45,170 bases of DNA from Candidatus Tiddalikarchaeum anstoanum (lineage in GTDB: Archaea; Nanobdellota; Nanobdellia; Tiddalikarchaeales; Tiddalikarchaeaceae), in contig CABMEV010000007.1 in the NCBI GenBank assembly GCA_902385255.1, forward strand, positions 1-45,170, in the 5' to 3' direction. The notes under the pieces were generated by a model. That model was not told where the DNA came from and did not search any database. It saw nothing but the letters and a program-made list of their open reading frames with translations. The position numbers were made by a program, and so were the translations under genes. This document shows, piece after piece, positions 25,694 through 34,016 of this stretch. Every line of letters begins with the position of its first letter. Position 1 is the first letter of the stretch.

Positions 25694-26407
25694 ATGAGCG
25701 AGCAGGAATTATTTCAGCGGATACTTGGAGACGTCGTCGCAAACGAAGAATACGGCCTTGTGATGAAGAAGTGGAGAGAGTTATTCAGCGTTACGCAGGC
25801 AGAGATAGCAGGAAAACTTGATGTCAAGCCCAGCGTGATAAGCGATTACGAAAACAGCAGGAGAAGGAGCCCGGGAATAGTATTTATCCGAAGCTACGTT
25901 AACGCACTCATAGTGCTTGGAGAATTACGCAATAAAGACCTGCATGACTCAGTCAAAAAAGAGTTAGACATCAAAAAAGCAAATGATAACCTGATAATAA
26001 AAACATTCAACAAGCCAAAGAATAATAGTTACTTGATTAAGTTATTAAGAGCAAAACCAGTAACGAAAACTAATTCATCCGCAATTAACGGACTCATATT
26101 CTTCCATGACAATATATCAAGAGTCCTTATGAAACTTCCGACATATAAACTGCTTAATGAGATGAAAAAAGTAGGAAGCTACGCGTACATATTCTCAAAC
26201 GTAAAGTCTGGAAACCTTCCTTTGATACTGCTCACTTTATTGTCAAAGATTAACAAGACATCCATGCCTGCTCTTGTAATATTCCAGTCTGACAGTTTCA
26301 AGCCGTCAAATTTTTCAAAAAAGACGGCAGAGAAGAAGAATATCACTTTAGCAGTGACTGGCAAGGACGTTAAAGACATCAAAAAAATAATCGAAAAAAT
26401 GGCATAA
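25694..26407 (+). CDS. XRE-type helix-turn-helix transcriptional regulator
   Basis: Residues about 24-65 form a Cro/C1-type HTH (WRELFSVTQAEIAGKLDV, then PSVISDYENSRRRSPG). The C-terminal 130 residues form a conserved alpha/beta domain (RVLMKLPTYKLLNEMKK, ALVIFQSDSF). Archaeal proteins with this arrangement form a widespread family of predicted regulators (I recall COG1709). The ligand and targets are unknown. It starts about 30 bases after a TTTTAAATAA box (about 25656-25665) and is convergent with herA, whose stop lies four bases away. Confidence 0.8.
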   Translation: MSEQELFQRILGDVVANEEYGLVMKKWRELFSVTQAEIAGKLDVKPSVISDYENSRRRSPGIVFIRSYVNALIVLGELRNKDLHDSVKKELDIKKANDNLIIKTFNKPKNNSYLIKLLRAKPVTKTNSSAINGLIFFHDNISRVLMKLPTYKLLNEMKKVGSYAYIFSNVKSGNLPLILLTLLSKINKTSMPALVIFQSDSFKPSNFSKKTAEKKNITLAVTGKDVKDIKKIIEKMA

Positions 26408-26410
26408 GCA

Positions 26411-28543
26411 TTAACTCTTAACATATACTTGGACTATACTCTCAGACTTTAATTTATTATTCTCTAAATAATTCTTAACCTGTTCAGCGCCGGTTTTCAT
26501 GTTAACTAACTCGTTCTTCTTGACATTAAAAGTCTCAATATTCTTGTTTAACGAATAAGACGAGTAATCAACGCCTTTTATCATAATCTTCCCGCCGTTT
26601 ACAATGATAAGATTCATCTTGGCAAGCTCTTTCAGGCAGAAATCAATATCCTGAAAAGGATAGTTTAAAGTGTTAAATAATACAGATATGGTAGTTGTGC
26701 CTTTATCTTTAACCAGATTAAGCACGGCTTCAGCTTTTAATCCTAAACTCTTTGCATCATAAGGCTTGGTGTTAACAACAATTAGCTTATTATTCTGGAA
26801 TGAAACTATTCTGCATTCATCATTGACTAAGAGTTTAAACTTTTTAACGCCGTCATTCACTTCAGCCATGAAGAAAGGAAGTAATCCCTTATTGTCAAGG
26901 CTGTTTGGTGCGCTTATAATATTAACAGGTACTGTATCAATTTTTGGAGCCGTTATTTCAAATTCTTTCCTCTCAACTTTACCAGCTTCCACTGTAAATT
27001 TCACAACTACGGGTTTTGGAGGAAGGCTTATTTTAGCATTATTGTTCGGGTTAACACCAACAGGTTTAAGTGGGGTATTAAGTTTAACTTCAGGCTTTTC
27101 TTGGACATTAACTTTCTCAACTGGTTTACTTACAGGAGTCTTACCTACCACTGAGACTGTTTTTCCTCCATGCTCGCTCCTTCTCACTCTAATGTCAATA
27201 AATACAGGCTTTACTGAAGCACCAATCACTAACGCAGTACCTATAGGAAGAGTTGCGATATCATCAATTACGCCTTCACCTATATTCTCAGCGCTGTTAG
27301 CTATAGCCTTCAAATCATTGGGATTCGTGACTTTATGGATAATCTGAGTATTGCACTGGCTTAATACATTCTTGTCAACCCTTGCAGGGCGCTGGCTTAC
27401 AATGCCAAGACCTAATCCGAATTTTCTGCCTTCGCTTGCAATATTCCTTAAGATATAACTTGAAGGTGTCTCGCCGAAACTCCTCTCAGGGCAGAAATTA
27501 TGAGCTTCTTCAATTATTAAAAAGAAGGGCGGAAGCTCGTTAGTCTTCCTCTTCTCAAATAAGTCGCTGCATAATTTGGCAACTATTATCTGCTGAATAT
27601 CAGGAGGAACTCCTCTTAAATTAATGAGCGTAGCCCTTCCCGGATTCACAAGTTTGGAAACATCTATAGGGCTGTCTGAGAATACACCAACATTCTCTAT
27701 GAATTCAAGACAAGCGTATAATCCGTACTTCATATTAGAATTCATGCTATCCAAGTGCTGTCTTATATCAAGAAGGCTGTAATTCGAATTCTCCTTCTTG
27801 ACATCCGAGATTGCGTTGAATAATAATCCAAGCTGTGTGCCGCTCACTTTTATTGGTGTGAGAGTTGCTATCTCATGGGCTGACAAACTATTAATGCTAA
27901 TAGAAAGAGGCTTAGCTCCAGGGTTTACGCTGACATTAGGGCTGTACTCGTCAACGAATTGTTCATAACTTTTAGGCTGAACATCATACCTGTGCATGAG
28001 CTCCAAGTCATTCTTGCTTGTGTTCTTAAATTTCAGGCTGGAGTACTCGCCATGGGGGTCTATTACTACGCAGGGCACTCCTTTCTCTATCAAATCCTCA
28101 ACTATGACTCCGAGGGTATAACTCTTTCCAGCACCTGTTTTTGCAAGAACAGCCAAGTGTTTAGTGACTAAGTTCTTAACATCAATCTTCACCTGTATCA
28201 TGTTATAATTATCCAGGAGCCCAAGGTATAATCCATCCTCCTTGTCGAGCCCTAAAACATTTTTTATAAAATTACTGTCTGCTATGTAAATTTCACTGTT
28301 ATGCTTGACAGTGGAGTTTGGGACTTTTAAGACACCCCTACTATCCCTGTAGCCTATTATCTCGCATGTTGCAGTTATATTATTCTCCTCACTGGTTAAT
28401 TCGATAACTTGGGCGAGTATGAAACCTGCCTCTTCATGGTATAATTTTATGTAATCGAATTTTTTGATAGCAGCTTCAGCCTTGAATGTGAAATTATGCG
28501 TATTTATTTTTCCAAATACTGAGCCTACGAAACCAGCGTTCAT
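26411..28543 (-). CDS. herA: HerA-family ATPase/helicase
   Basis: HerA is a hexameric DNA translocase that acts with NurA, Mre11 and Rad50 in archaeal end resection. The N-terminal HAS-barrel is followed by Walker A AKTGAGKS (about 134-141), a Walker B-type segment PFFLIIEEAHNFCPE, the SEGRKFGLGLGIVSQRPARV sensor region and a CNTQIIHKVTN arginine-finger region. After about residue 480 a Pro/Val-rich linker (repeats of KPV) leads to a C-terminal region of about 200 residues with a winged-helix-like part. That tail makes the protein longer than typical HerA (about 500 aa). I chose the ATG at 28543 over TTG at 28549. Confidence 0.88.
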   Translation of the reverse strand: MNAGFVGSVFGKINTHNFTFKAEAAIKKFDYIKLYHEEAGFILAQVIELTSEENNITATCEIIGYRDSRGVLKVPNSTVKHNSEIYIADSNFIKNVLGLDKEDGLYLGLLDNYNMIQVKIDVKNLVTKHLAVLAKTGAGKSYTLGVIVEDLIEKGVPCVVIDPHGEYSSLKFKNTSKNDLELMHRYDVQPKSYEQFVDEYSPNVSVNPGAKPLSISINSLSAHEIATLTPIKVSGTQLGLLFNAISDVKKENSNYSLLDIRQHLDSMNSNMKYGLYACLEFIENVGVFSDSPIDVSKLVNPGRATLINLRGVPPDIQQIIVAKLCSDLFEKRKTNELPPFFLIIEEAHNFCPERSFGETPSSYILRNIASEGRKFGLGLGIVSQRPARVDKNVLSQCNTQIIHKVTNPNDLKAIANSAENIGEGVIDDIATLPIGTALVIGASVKPVFIDIRVRRSEHGGKTVSVVGKTPVSKPVEKVNVQEKPEVKLNTPLKPVGVNPNNNAKISLPPKPVVVKFTVEAGKVERKEFEITAPKIDTVPVNIISAPNSLDNKGLLPFFMAEVNDGVKKFKLLVNDECRIVSFQNNKLIVVNTKPYDAKSLGLKAEAVLNLVKDKGTTTISVLFNTLNYPFQDIDFCLKELAKMNLIIVNGGKIMIKGVDYSSYSLNKNIETFNVKKNELVNMKTGAEQVKNYLENNKLKSESIVQVYVKS

Positions 28544-28583
28544 AATCAACTAATTAGAAATTAGCAACTTTATTTAAAAGTTT

Positions 28584-29270
28584 TCAGAACTCGCAAAGTC
28601 TTGTAATAGTGGTAGTAGGCGTATTATTCTTGTTGTTTACTACGTTGATGATTACAGGCTTTCTCAACTGGAAAGCGTCAAAACGGTTAAGCTTGACGTT
28701 ATCTGCAAAGAATCCGAGCAGTTCAGCGTTGCCGAGGATTGCATCATCTTTCTGCAATATTACGAAAGGCTCACTAGTTGAATCCTTGAACTCCTCGAAA
28801 ACCTGCTCGATTATGTCATGTTCGGAGTCGATAGCGATGAATAATATGTCATTCCTGTACTCCCTTGTTGCGAACCTCTTCTGGAAAACTACTTCCTTGT
28901 TGACTATTTCATTTCTTCTCTGGAATACTACGCTTTTCTCAGTGTTGCCGTAAAGCGTACGCTCAGGGTATCTTAAATTTTCAGCGAGGTGAGTTATTAC
29001 TTCAGTGCTGTTGCTGTCCTTATGGCTTAATACGTTCTTGATTATTGTAATAATCTTCTCGTTCTTCAGCCAGGAGGGGATGCCATAATTCTGCTCTATT
29101 GCTTTTTTAAAATCTTTAACTCTTACAAAGTTAATATCCTCGTAAATCTTTGCTATGTTCAGCAAATCCTGGTTGTCTGAGTACTCTCTTAATATTGCAT
29201 TATTATTGTGATGTTTAACTACACTTGCAAGTATTATATCCTCAACGCATTTTCTGTAAAAAATTATCAT
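28584..29270 (-). CDS. Unknown protein upstream of herA
   Basis: The 228-aa protein is not recognised. It sits 40 bases upstream of herA on the same strand, the place often taken by nurA, but I see no NurA-type acidic motifs at the N-terminus. It looks soluble and mixed alpha/beta, with a helical first half and a strand-rich second half (ILFIAIDSEHDII, PFVILQKDD, PVIINVVNN). It could be a diverged partner of HerA or an unrelated cotranscribed gene. Confidence 0.6.
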   Translation of the reverse strand: MIIFYRKCVEDIILASVVKHHNNNAILREYSDNQDLLNIAKIYEDINFVRVKDFKKAIEQNYGIPSWLKNEKIITIIKNVLSHKDSNSTEVITHLAENLRYPERTLYGNTEKSVVFQRRNEIVNKEVVFQKRFATREYRNDILFIAIDSEHDIIEQVFEEFKDSTSEPFVILQKDDAILGNAELLGFFADNVKLNRFDAFQLRKPVIINVVNNKNNTPTTTITRLCEF

Positions 29271-29324
29271 TTACGAATCTTAGCAAGGTAATATTATAAT
29301 AAGAAACGAGCGGTAAAACTTCCC

Positions 29325-29618
29325 TTATTCCTTTAATCTGAATTTAATCCCGCCAATCAAAGGTGCAGTCTTATTATATGAGAAACCTATTAGCAGACCC
29401 AATAAGAACCCTATTATCGGGTATAACACTATTTTAGCCAAAGTCATCATTAAAAAAGTAGTAGCGTCAACGGTGTTTATCCTGCCTGTAACAATTATTA
29501 TTAACGTGTCGATGAGCGTTGAAACCAGGCTGATTATGAAAACTATAACTCCCTGAATCTTGGCGATAGATAACGCTTTTACATGTTTAACTTCCAGCCA
29601 TTCGCTTTTCATGAACAT
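29325..29618 (-). CDS. Small membrane protein, DUF3566-like
   Basis: I chose the ATG at 29618 (MFMKSEWLEV), giving 97 aa, because a TTATTTTTATA box lies about 25 bases upstream; an upstream in-frame start at 29660 exists. The pattern is VKALSIAKIQG, then two long hydrophobic segments, and a conserved end FSYNKTAPLIGGIKFRL. This resembles a widespread family of small prokaryotic membrane proteins whose end reads YN-x-x-A-x-x-x-GGI. Function unknown. Confidence 0.65.
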   Translation of the reverse strand: MFMKSEWLEVKHVKALSIAKIQGVIVFIISLVSTLIDTLIIIVTGRINTVDATTFLMMTLAKIVLYPIIGFLLGLLIGFSYNKTAPLIGGIKFRLKE

Positions 29619-29696
29619 TAAAATAAACAATTCGCTTATTTTTATAGCTTTAGTAGTCAAATTTAATAATAGCCATTGCTATTGAAAACTTTAAAT

Positions 29697-29912
29697 ATGT
29701 CTTTTAAGGAGAATAATGCAAGGTCAGTGCTGAAAGCCGTAACTTACAGGATTATTATAATAATATTAGATTTCAGCGTGGTTTACTTATTAACAGGAAG
29801 GACAGATGTGGCTTTCGGATTTATGATAATAAGCAATATTTACACAACAATCGCGTACTACGTGCACGAAAGAGTCTGGAATAATATAACTTGGGGCAAA
29901 CTAAAAAAGTAA
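29697..29912 (+). CDS. DUF2061 family membrane protein
   Basis: The 71-aa protein has the DUF2061 pattern: RSVLKAVTYRIIIIILDFSV, then TGRTDVAFGFM and the diagnostic YYVHERVWNNITWG at the C-terminus, with two membrane helices. I chose the ATG at 29697; an in-frame TTG at 29676 is less likely. It is a compact inner-membrane protein of unknown role, divergent from the preceding small membrane protein and convergent with the tRNA gene. Confidence 0.85.
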   Translation: MSFKENNARSVLKAVTYRIIIIILDFSVVYLLTGRTDVAFGFMIISNIYTTIAYYVHERVWNNITWGKLKK

Positions 29913-29929
29913 AAATAATAATAATTACT

Positions 29930-30004
29930 TGAGCTCGCCCGGATTTGAACCGGGGTCACAAGGTCCCAAACCTCGGATCCTAGACCAGGCTAGACTACGA
30001 GCCC
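29930..30004 (-). tRNA. tRNA-Pro (TGG anticodon)
   Basis: The minus strand folds as a full cloverleaf of 75 bases. The acceptor stem GGGCTCG pairs with CGAGCTC (one G-U). The anticodon stem CGAGG/CCTTG encloses the loop TTTGGGA, giving anticodon TGG for proline. The T arm has GGTTCAAATCC. Discriminator base is A; CCA is not encoded and no intron is present. Confidence 0.95.
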
Positions 30005-30113
30005 AAGATAAGAAAATAATTCAATTTTATATATTATAAACGTTATTACTAACTTTTAACAATAAGACACATTCAACAACCCTTATAAATAAATAATATT
30101 TACTAAAACGTCC
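30005..30113. promoter_or_regulatory. Back-to-back promoters for tRNA-Pro and the gene at 30114
   Basis: On the minus strand an A/T-rich TATA element (around 30027-30042) lies about 25-35 bases before the tRNA 5' end. On the plus strand CTTATAAATAAAT at about 30082-30094 lies about 25-30 bases before the GTG at 30114, supporting that start. Confidence 0.55.
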
Positions 30114-30560
30114 GTGACATCAGTAACTGTATCTTACACAAATATAGACTTTAAAACACCCAAATGGGTGAAAAAAGAAAATATTGCCTTATTAGCTTTC
30201 GACATATCCGCCATATTATCCAAGGTTATCCCAAAACAGATGTATTTTACAGGCAGGTATTTCCCAAACGAGCCCTTGAAAACTTATTTTTTCAAACATC
30301 ACGTTATCCTGAATAAACCGACAAAAATATCCGAATACATACTGCTAAAACAAGGATATTCCAACGAGTTTAAAAAAATAGACGAACTCTTGTTAAGAAA
30401 CATAACAGAGAAATTAGAATCTAAGAATTATATCCTAGAAAAAATAGAATCAGGTTCATTTGATGTTATGCATACGCCAGGCAACTTGATGGCAAATGAA
30501 GTTATTAAAAGCCACTGGGAAGAGAGGAAAAAAATTGTAGACGAATCATTACTTATTTAA
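30114..30560 (+). CDS. Unknown small protein (148 aa)
   Basis: No family is recognised. It begins at GTG, with a TATA box at leaderless distance. The protein looks soluble and alpha/beta, with basic segments (KTPKWVKKENIA; HWEERKKI) and a HHVILN motif in the middle. It precedes the SIS-domain gene by 25 bases and may be cotranscribed with it. Confidence 0.6.
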   Translation: MTSVTVSYTNIDFKTPKWVKKENIALLAFDISAILSKVIPKQMYFTGRYFPNEPLKTYFFKHHVILNKPTKISEYILLKQGYSNEFKKIDELLLRNITEKLESKNYILEKIESGSFDVMHTPGNLMANEVIKSHWEERKKIVDESLLI

Positions 30561-30585
30561 AAAATGAACAACTCTCTAATAAATT

Positions 30586-31521
30586 GTGAAGCTGATAAAA
30601 GACATACTGGATTCTAATGAGGAGTCTTTAAAGCAGGCTGCAAGCATTCTCAATAAGAGCAGCAACATAATAATATCCGGTGTTGGCGACAAGTACTACG
30701 CCGCACAAATAACCCAATTCTTAACTGATGCATTCTATAATAAGAATGTTCGGGTAATACATTCAAGAATCATAATAAATTACACGCCAGAATGGCTGGA
30801 TGAGAACACCACATGCATATTCTACTCAGAGTCAGGAACCACGACTGAAGTGGTAAATGCGATAAAACTAGTGCATGACAAGAAATGCAAAGTGTTATTG
30901 TTCACTGACAGAAGCAAACAAGTAGAGGGCGTTGACATGCAGATAATAGTTCAGGGAGGAATACAAAGCATAATCAGCAACGCTAATACGATGTTCATTT
31001 ACGCAATGATGGAGATTGGTCTTGAAGTGACGCCATTACTCACAATTCAGACAATAGACCTCCCTTGGGATATCCTTAACTTAGCAAAGAATATTAACCT
31101 CTCAAAGTGGTCCCGTGATACTGCAAAGAAAGTGAAAGACCTTGGAATAAACAGGTTCTACTTCTTAGGCGACGGCCCAAGATACCCTGCAGCGTATATA
31201 GGCGCGAAATTAAACAAGTTCGAATCAATCACGATGCGCAGCGAAGGCTTTGAGCAGATAATACCTTACGACCCAAAAAGTGCAGTAGTATTATTAAAAC
31301 CAAGAGAGAGCCAGGTGAGCGAGCAGGCATTGTACGAGTATAATAATCTCAAGACTTATTCGAGGAATGCAGTAATAGAAATCGACCCTTTCAGGTATAT
31401 GGAGCCAAGGGGCATAGGCAAGAAATTAGACATATTATTAGTGCCCTTGTATATCGTAGTGCTTGAGAATTTAATGAACGAGCTCTCCAAAGAAAGTGCT
31501 GGAACTGACAGTATCCCCTAA
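30586..31521 (+). CDS. SIS-domain phosphosugar isomerase-like protein
   Basis: Two tandem SIS (sugar isomerase) domains are seen. The first contains YSESGTTTEVV (80-90), the phosphosugar-binding loop; the second has FYFLGDGPRYPAAYIGAKL and a MRSEGFEQIIPYD active-site-like segment. The 311-aa length and the lack of a glutaminase domain resemble the isomerase half of GlmS or related aldose/ketose isomerases such as phosphoglucose isomerases; the exact substrate cannot be told. GTG start. It is convergent with the ADP-dependent sugar kinase, and their ends overlap by 51 bases, so a shared role in sugar-phosphate metabolism is plausible. Confidence 0.85.
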   Translation: MKLIKDILDSNEESLKQAASILNKSSNIIISGVGDKYYAAQITQFLTDAFYNKNVRVIHSRIIINYTPEWLDENTTCIFYSESGTTTEVVNAIKLVHDKKCKVLLFTDRSKQVEGVDMQIIVQGGIQSIISNANTMFIYAMMEIGLEVTPLLTIQTIDLPWDILNLAKNINLSKWSRDTAKKVKDLGINRFYFLGDGPRYPAAYIGAKLNKFESITMRSEGFEQIIPYDPKSAVVLLKPRESQVSEQALYEYNNLKTYSRNAVIEIDPFRYMEPRGIGKKLDILLVPLYIVVLENLMNELSKESAGTDSIP

Positions 31522-32787
31522 ACCAACAGTGTACTCTATCTTCTTATCCGGGTTCAAATTAGGCACAACAACAATATTAAAACCCTTGGATGAATATTTT
31601 TTTTCCGCAGACATTACTCCTTTCTCGTTTATTCCGTAATGCTCGGTGCGGCCTAACTCTTTTATGAAATCCTCACCTGCAACTCCCCTGCTGTTTACTG
31701 CCCTCATACCGAACATGTTTGCTTCCAGAACGTTCTTAACGCTTATTGGATATTTTTTATCAGTGATTGATATTATGAAATCTATAAAGTGAACATTAAC
31801 CCTTTTTAATTTGAACTTTTTAGCTATGAATAATCCCGCATTGACCAGTGATTCTGCGCTGAACTTAGACATCTCAATATCTTTGGATAGTTTCGTCTTT
31901 TTCTGGAATTTTATGAAATTCAGAGTTTCAACCTCGTTAAGGCCGAAACTGTCAACGTACTGCAGTAATTGTATCATGTTTTTCTTAATCCAGTCTTTAT
32001 GCAAGTCGACGTATTCCACATGCACCATACAGTCTTTTTCGAATTTCTTAATGAGTTTTATCTGCTTTATGCATTCAGAAAATACTTTGCCCGCCTCTTC
32101 CTCTTTGATATGATGGTATCCTGAGAGGAAAATCCTTTTAACACCTTTGAAAAGTTCCGGGACCAGTAATTCTTTAGGTATGAGAGGCTGGCTCATATAC
32201 GGCTGGTGGGATATTATAAGCCTGCTGTTTCTTGGAATAGTTATTAATCCATCTTTCAGCTCAATACGAGTTCCTTCCTTGTACTCTATTATAATATTCA
32301 CCCTTGTTGGGTCACTGGGTTTCCCGGCATCTCTTGCAGGTATAAATTCTACTTCGCCGTCTTTAACTATTGGAAAAACCACGTTATCTTCAAAGAGTTT
32401 CGCCTGGCTTACTGAAAGCATGTTAGAGTATACAATAACTTGTTTGACGCCAAGTTTTGAAAGCGTGTTTGCGACTATTCCTGCCTGGCCTCCGATCCTC
32501 CTCTCATCGAAAGGAAGCGTATTAATTAATTCATTGTACAATTTTTCGTTTTCTATCTTTAATTCCTGGGCTGAACCGTTAACGAATGAGTAGGCAAGCG
32601 CCTCCTTCAAAGAAGTCATGGAATTAATAGTGTTTGGAAGCCTGCAGTCTCTTAAGACATCCTTGAAATCTATAATCTTCAAAAATTTTTCACCAATGCT
32701 TATTATCGCATCAGTGTTAATATTGAATGCGATGAATGCTTTATCTACTCGTTTTAGATTATCATAAAAATAATCCTTGTTTTTCAA
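31471..32787 (-). CDS. ADP-dependent phosphofructokinase/glucokinase family sugar kinase
   Basis: This archaeal kinase family uses ADP as phosphate donor for glucose or fructose 6-phosphate. The sequence has the ribokinase-like fold, GGQAGIVANTLSKLG in the substrate region, FGLNEVETLNF (the NxxE metal motif) and VGLGDTVSS at the C-terminus with the catalytic Asp. No Met is available near the expected start: I chose TTG at 32787 (438 aa, first residues MKNKDYFYDN), 17 bases after the stop of the upstream membrane protein. The upstream-extended reading to 32877 would overlap that gene. Whether it prefers glucose, fructose 6-phosphate or both cannot be decided from the sequence. Confidence 0.85.
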   Translation of the reverse strand: MKNKDYFYDNLKRVDKAFIAFNINTDAIISIGEKFLKIIDFKDVLRDCRLPNTINSMTSLKEALAYSFVNGSAQELKIENEKLYNELINTLPFDERRIGGQAGIVANTLSKLGVKQVIVYSNMLSVSQAKLFEDNVVFPIVKDGEVEFIPARDAGKPSDPTRVNIIIEYKEGTRIELKDGLITIPRNSRLIISHQPYMSQPLIPKELLVPELFKGVKRIFLSGYHHIKEEEAGKVFSECIKQIKLIKKFEKDCMVHVEYVDLHKDWIKKNMIQLLQYVDSFGLNEVETLNFIKFQKKTKLSKDIEMSKFSAESLVNAGLFIAKKFKLKRVNVHFIDFIISITDKKYPISVKNVLEANMFGMRAVNSRGVAGEDFIKELGRTEHYGINEKGVMSAEKKYSSKGFNIVVVPNLNPDKKIEYTVGLGDTVSSSTFFGELVH

Positions 32788-32803
32788 GTATAATTTTTGC
32801 CAT

Positions 32804-33160
32804 TTATTGCTGGCGGTAGAATATGTCTTCAAATGTTTCTTCAACCTCTGCTGTTTCCTCGCCTGCGAACAATCCAAACTCTTCAGCAGGCTGTTCTTCC
32901 TTCTTTCCCCTGATAAGCACTATGTAGATTACGCCTCCGACGAATAATAAGTACATGAATCCAAGCACCCATGGAAGAAGCTGGAATATCTGCGTATAAT
33001 AAGCAACCCTTGTCGGGTCGCTCCCTACAAGTATGCCTATCGTGTTTTCGACGCTTCCAACAAGCACTAAAGCCTTGAATATGATTGCGAACACGAATAT
33101 ACCTACGAAGAAGATTAGTGAAGCACCTATAATTAGCTTGTCTGCTGATATCTGCGCCAT
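32804..33160 (-). CDS. Small membrane protein with acidic tail
   Basis: A 118-aa protein with two membrane helices (about 9-33 and 62-86) and a Glu-rich cytoplasmic tail (KKEEQPAEEFGLF, ending DIFYRQQ). Between the helices is a short extracellular loop with VGSDPTRVAYY. It lies directly upstream of the ADP-dependent kinase on the same strand and is divergent from the wHTH gene at 33215. No family recognised. Confidence 0.65.
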   Translation of the reverse strand: MAQISADKLIIGASLIFFVGIFVFAIIFKALVLVGSVENTIGILVGSDPTRVAYYTQIFQLLPWVLGFMYLLFVGGVIYIVLIRGKKEEQPAEEFGLFAGEETAEVEETFEDIFYRQQ

Positions 33161-33214
33161 GTATTACTTAAAATAGTTAAAGATTTATATACTATTTGCT
33201 TATCCTTTCCTTTA

Positions 33215-33658
33215 ATGGTTGCGAAGCGCGTTTTTAAGGATACACCTATTAATGAGATTACCTTGAGGCGTTTTGAGAAGCCGACAAGCGATGATGCATT
33301 GACGCTGGTAAGGAAGCTCGCCATAAGTATAGGCTTATTGCAGCCAGGTGACAGCAGGGATATAGTGAGTGAATTATTATACTTATTCGTAAATTCTGCC
33401 AAGAAGAAAGAGTTCGTAACAATAGAGAAAGTGATGGATAATTTCAAGGATAAGGACGGCGGCACGCCAAACAACGTGAGAAGGCAGCTTAGAAGGCTTA
33501 AAGAACTGAATATTATAGAGCGAACAAGCTACGGCTACAGGATAAAAGAGTTCATGCCGTTAACTGCAATATTCAAAGAGTATATCATGAAATACAACAT
33601 TGAGCCGTGCATAGAAAGGATACAGGAATACTGCAACTTAATAGATAACGTTAAGTAA
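33215..33658 (+). CDS. Winged-helix protein, probable regulator
   Basis: The 147-aa protein has a helical N-terminal part followed by a winged helix (about 64-115): TIEKVMDNFKDKDGGTP, then NNVRRQLRRLKELNIIERT and the wing YGYRIKE. No ligand-binding domain is seen; the C-terminus has two cysteines (C132, C140). A TTTATATAC box at about 33184-33192 gives leaderless spacing. Target genes are unknown. Confidence 0.72.
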   Translation: MVAKRVFKDTPINEITLRRFEKPTSDDALTLVRKLAISIGLLQPGDSRDIVSELLYLFVNSAKKKEFVTIEKVMDNFKDKDGGTPNNVRRQLRRLKELNIIERTSYGYRIKEFMPLTAIFKEYIMKYNIEPCIERIQEYCNLIDNVK

Positions 33659-33661
33659 TTT

Positions 33662-33964
33662 CTAGTCTTCATTCATCAGGCTTACAAGTTTTATCAGCGT
33701 CTCTGCTATCTTCGTCCCTTTCTTGGTTAACTGGATTGTTTTTATTCTGCCGTCTTTCTTAAACACTAATAATCCCTCTTTTTCAAAAGTTTGAATTATC
33801 CTTACTGTGTGAGAATATGTGCAGTCAACATCCTTTGCGATAACACTAGCATAGCATTTACCTGTCTTGTCAGCGCAGGTATAAACCCGCCTTAGAATTG
33901 ATGCAGGTTTGTCTCTTAAGAAGAGTTTAACTAAACTTTTTGCCTTGCTTCCGTCTTCAGCCAT
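33662..33964 (-). CDS. MarR/ArsR-like winged-helix regulator
   Basis: A compact 100-aa wHTH: LFLRDKPASILRRVYT, then YASVIAKDVDCTYSHTVRII (recognition helix), FEKEGLLVFKKDGR and the wing KTIQLTKKG. It has two cysteines around KTGKCYAS and DVDCTY that might sense redox or metal. Single-domain archaeal regulators of this type usually act as dimers. It is convergent with the winged-helix gene at 33215 and lies just upstream, on the other strand, of the RiPP-like cluster. Confidence 0.75.
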   Translation of the reverse strand: MAEDGSKAKSLVKLFLRDKPASILRRVYTCADKTGKCYASVIAKDVDCTYSHTVRIIQTFEKEGLLVFKKDGRIKTIQLTKKGTKIAETLIKLVSLMNED

Positions 33965-34016
33965 GAAAAATCAAGTAATACACTCGAGTTTATATACTTT
34001 ATTATATGTATTCCTA

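Noticed and set aside
26766-27347. Plus-strand ORF of 193 aa inside herA
   Set aside because: Mirror frame of the HerA coding sequence, biased composition, no known motif.
28584-29270. NurA nuclease
   Set aside because: Position next to herA fits, but the N-terminal acidic motifs of NurA are not seen.
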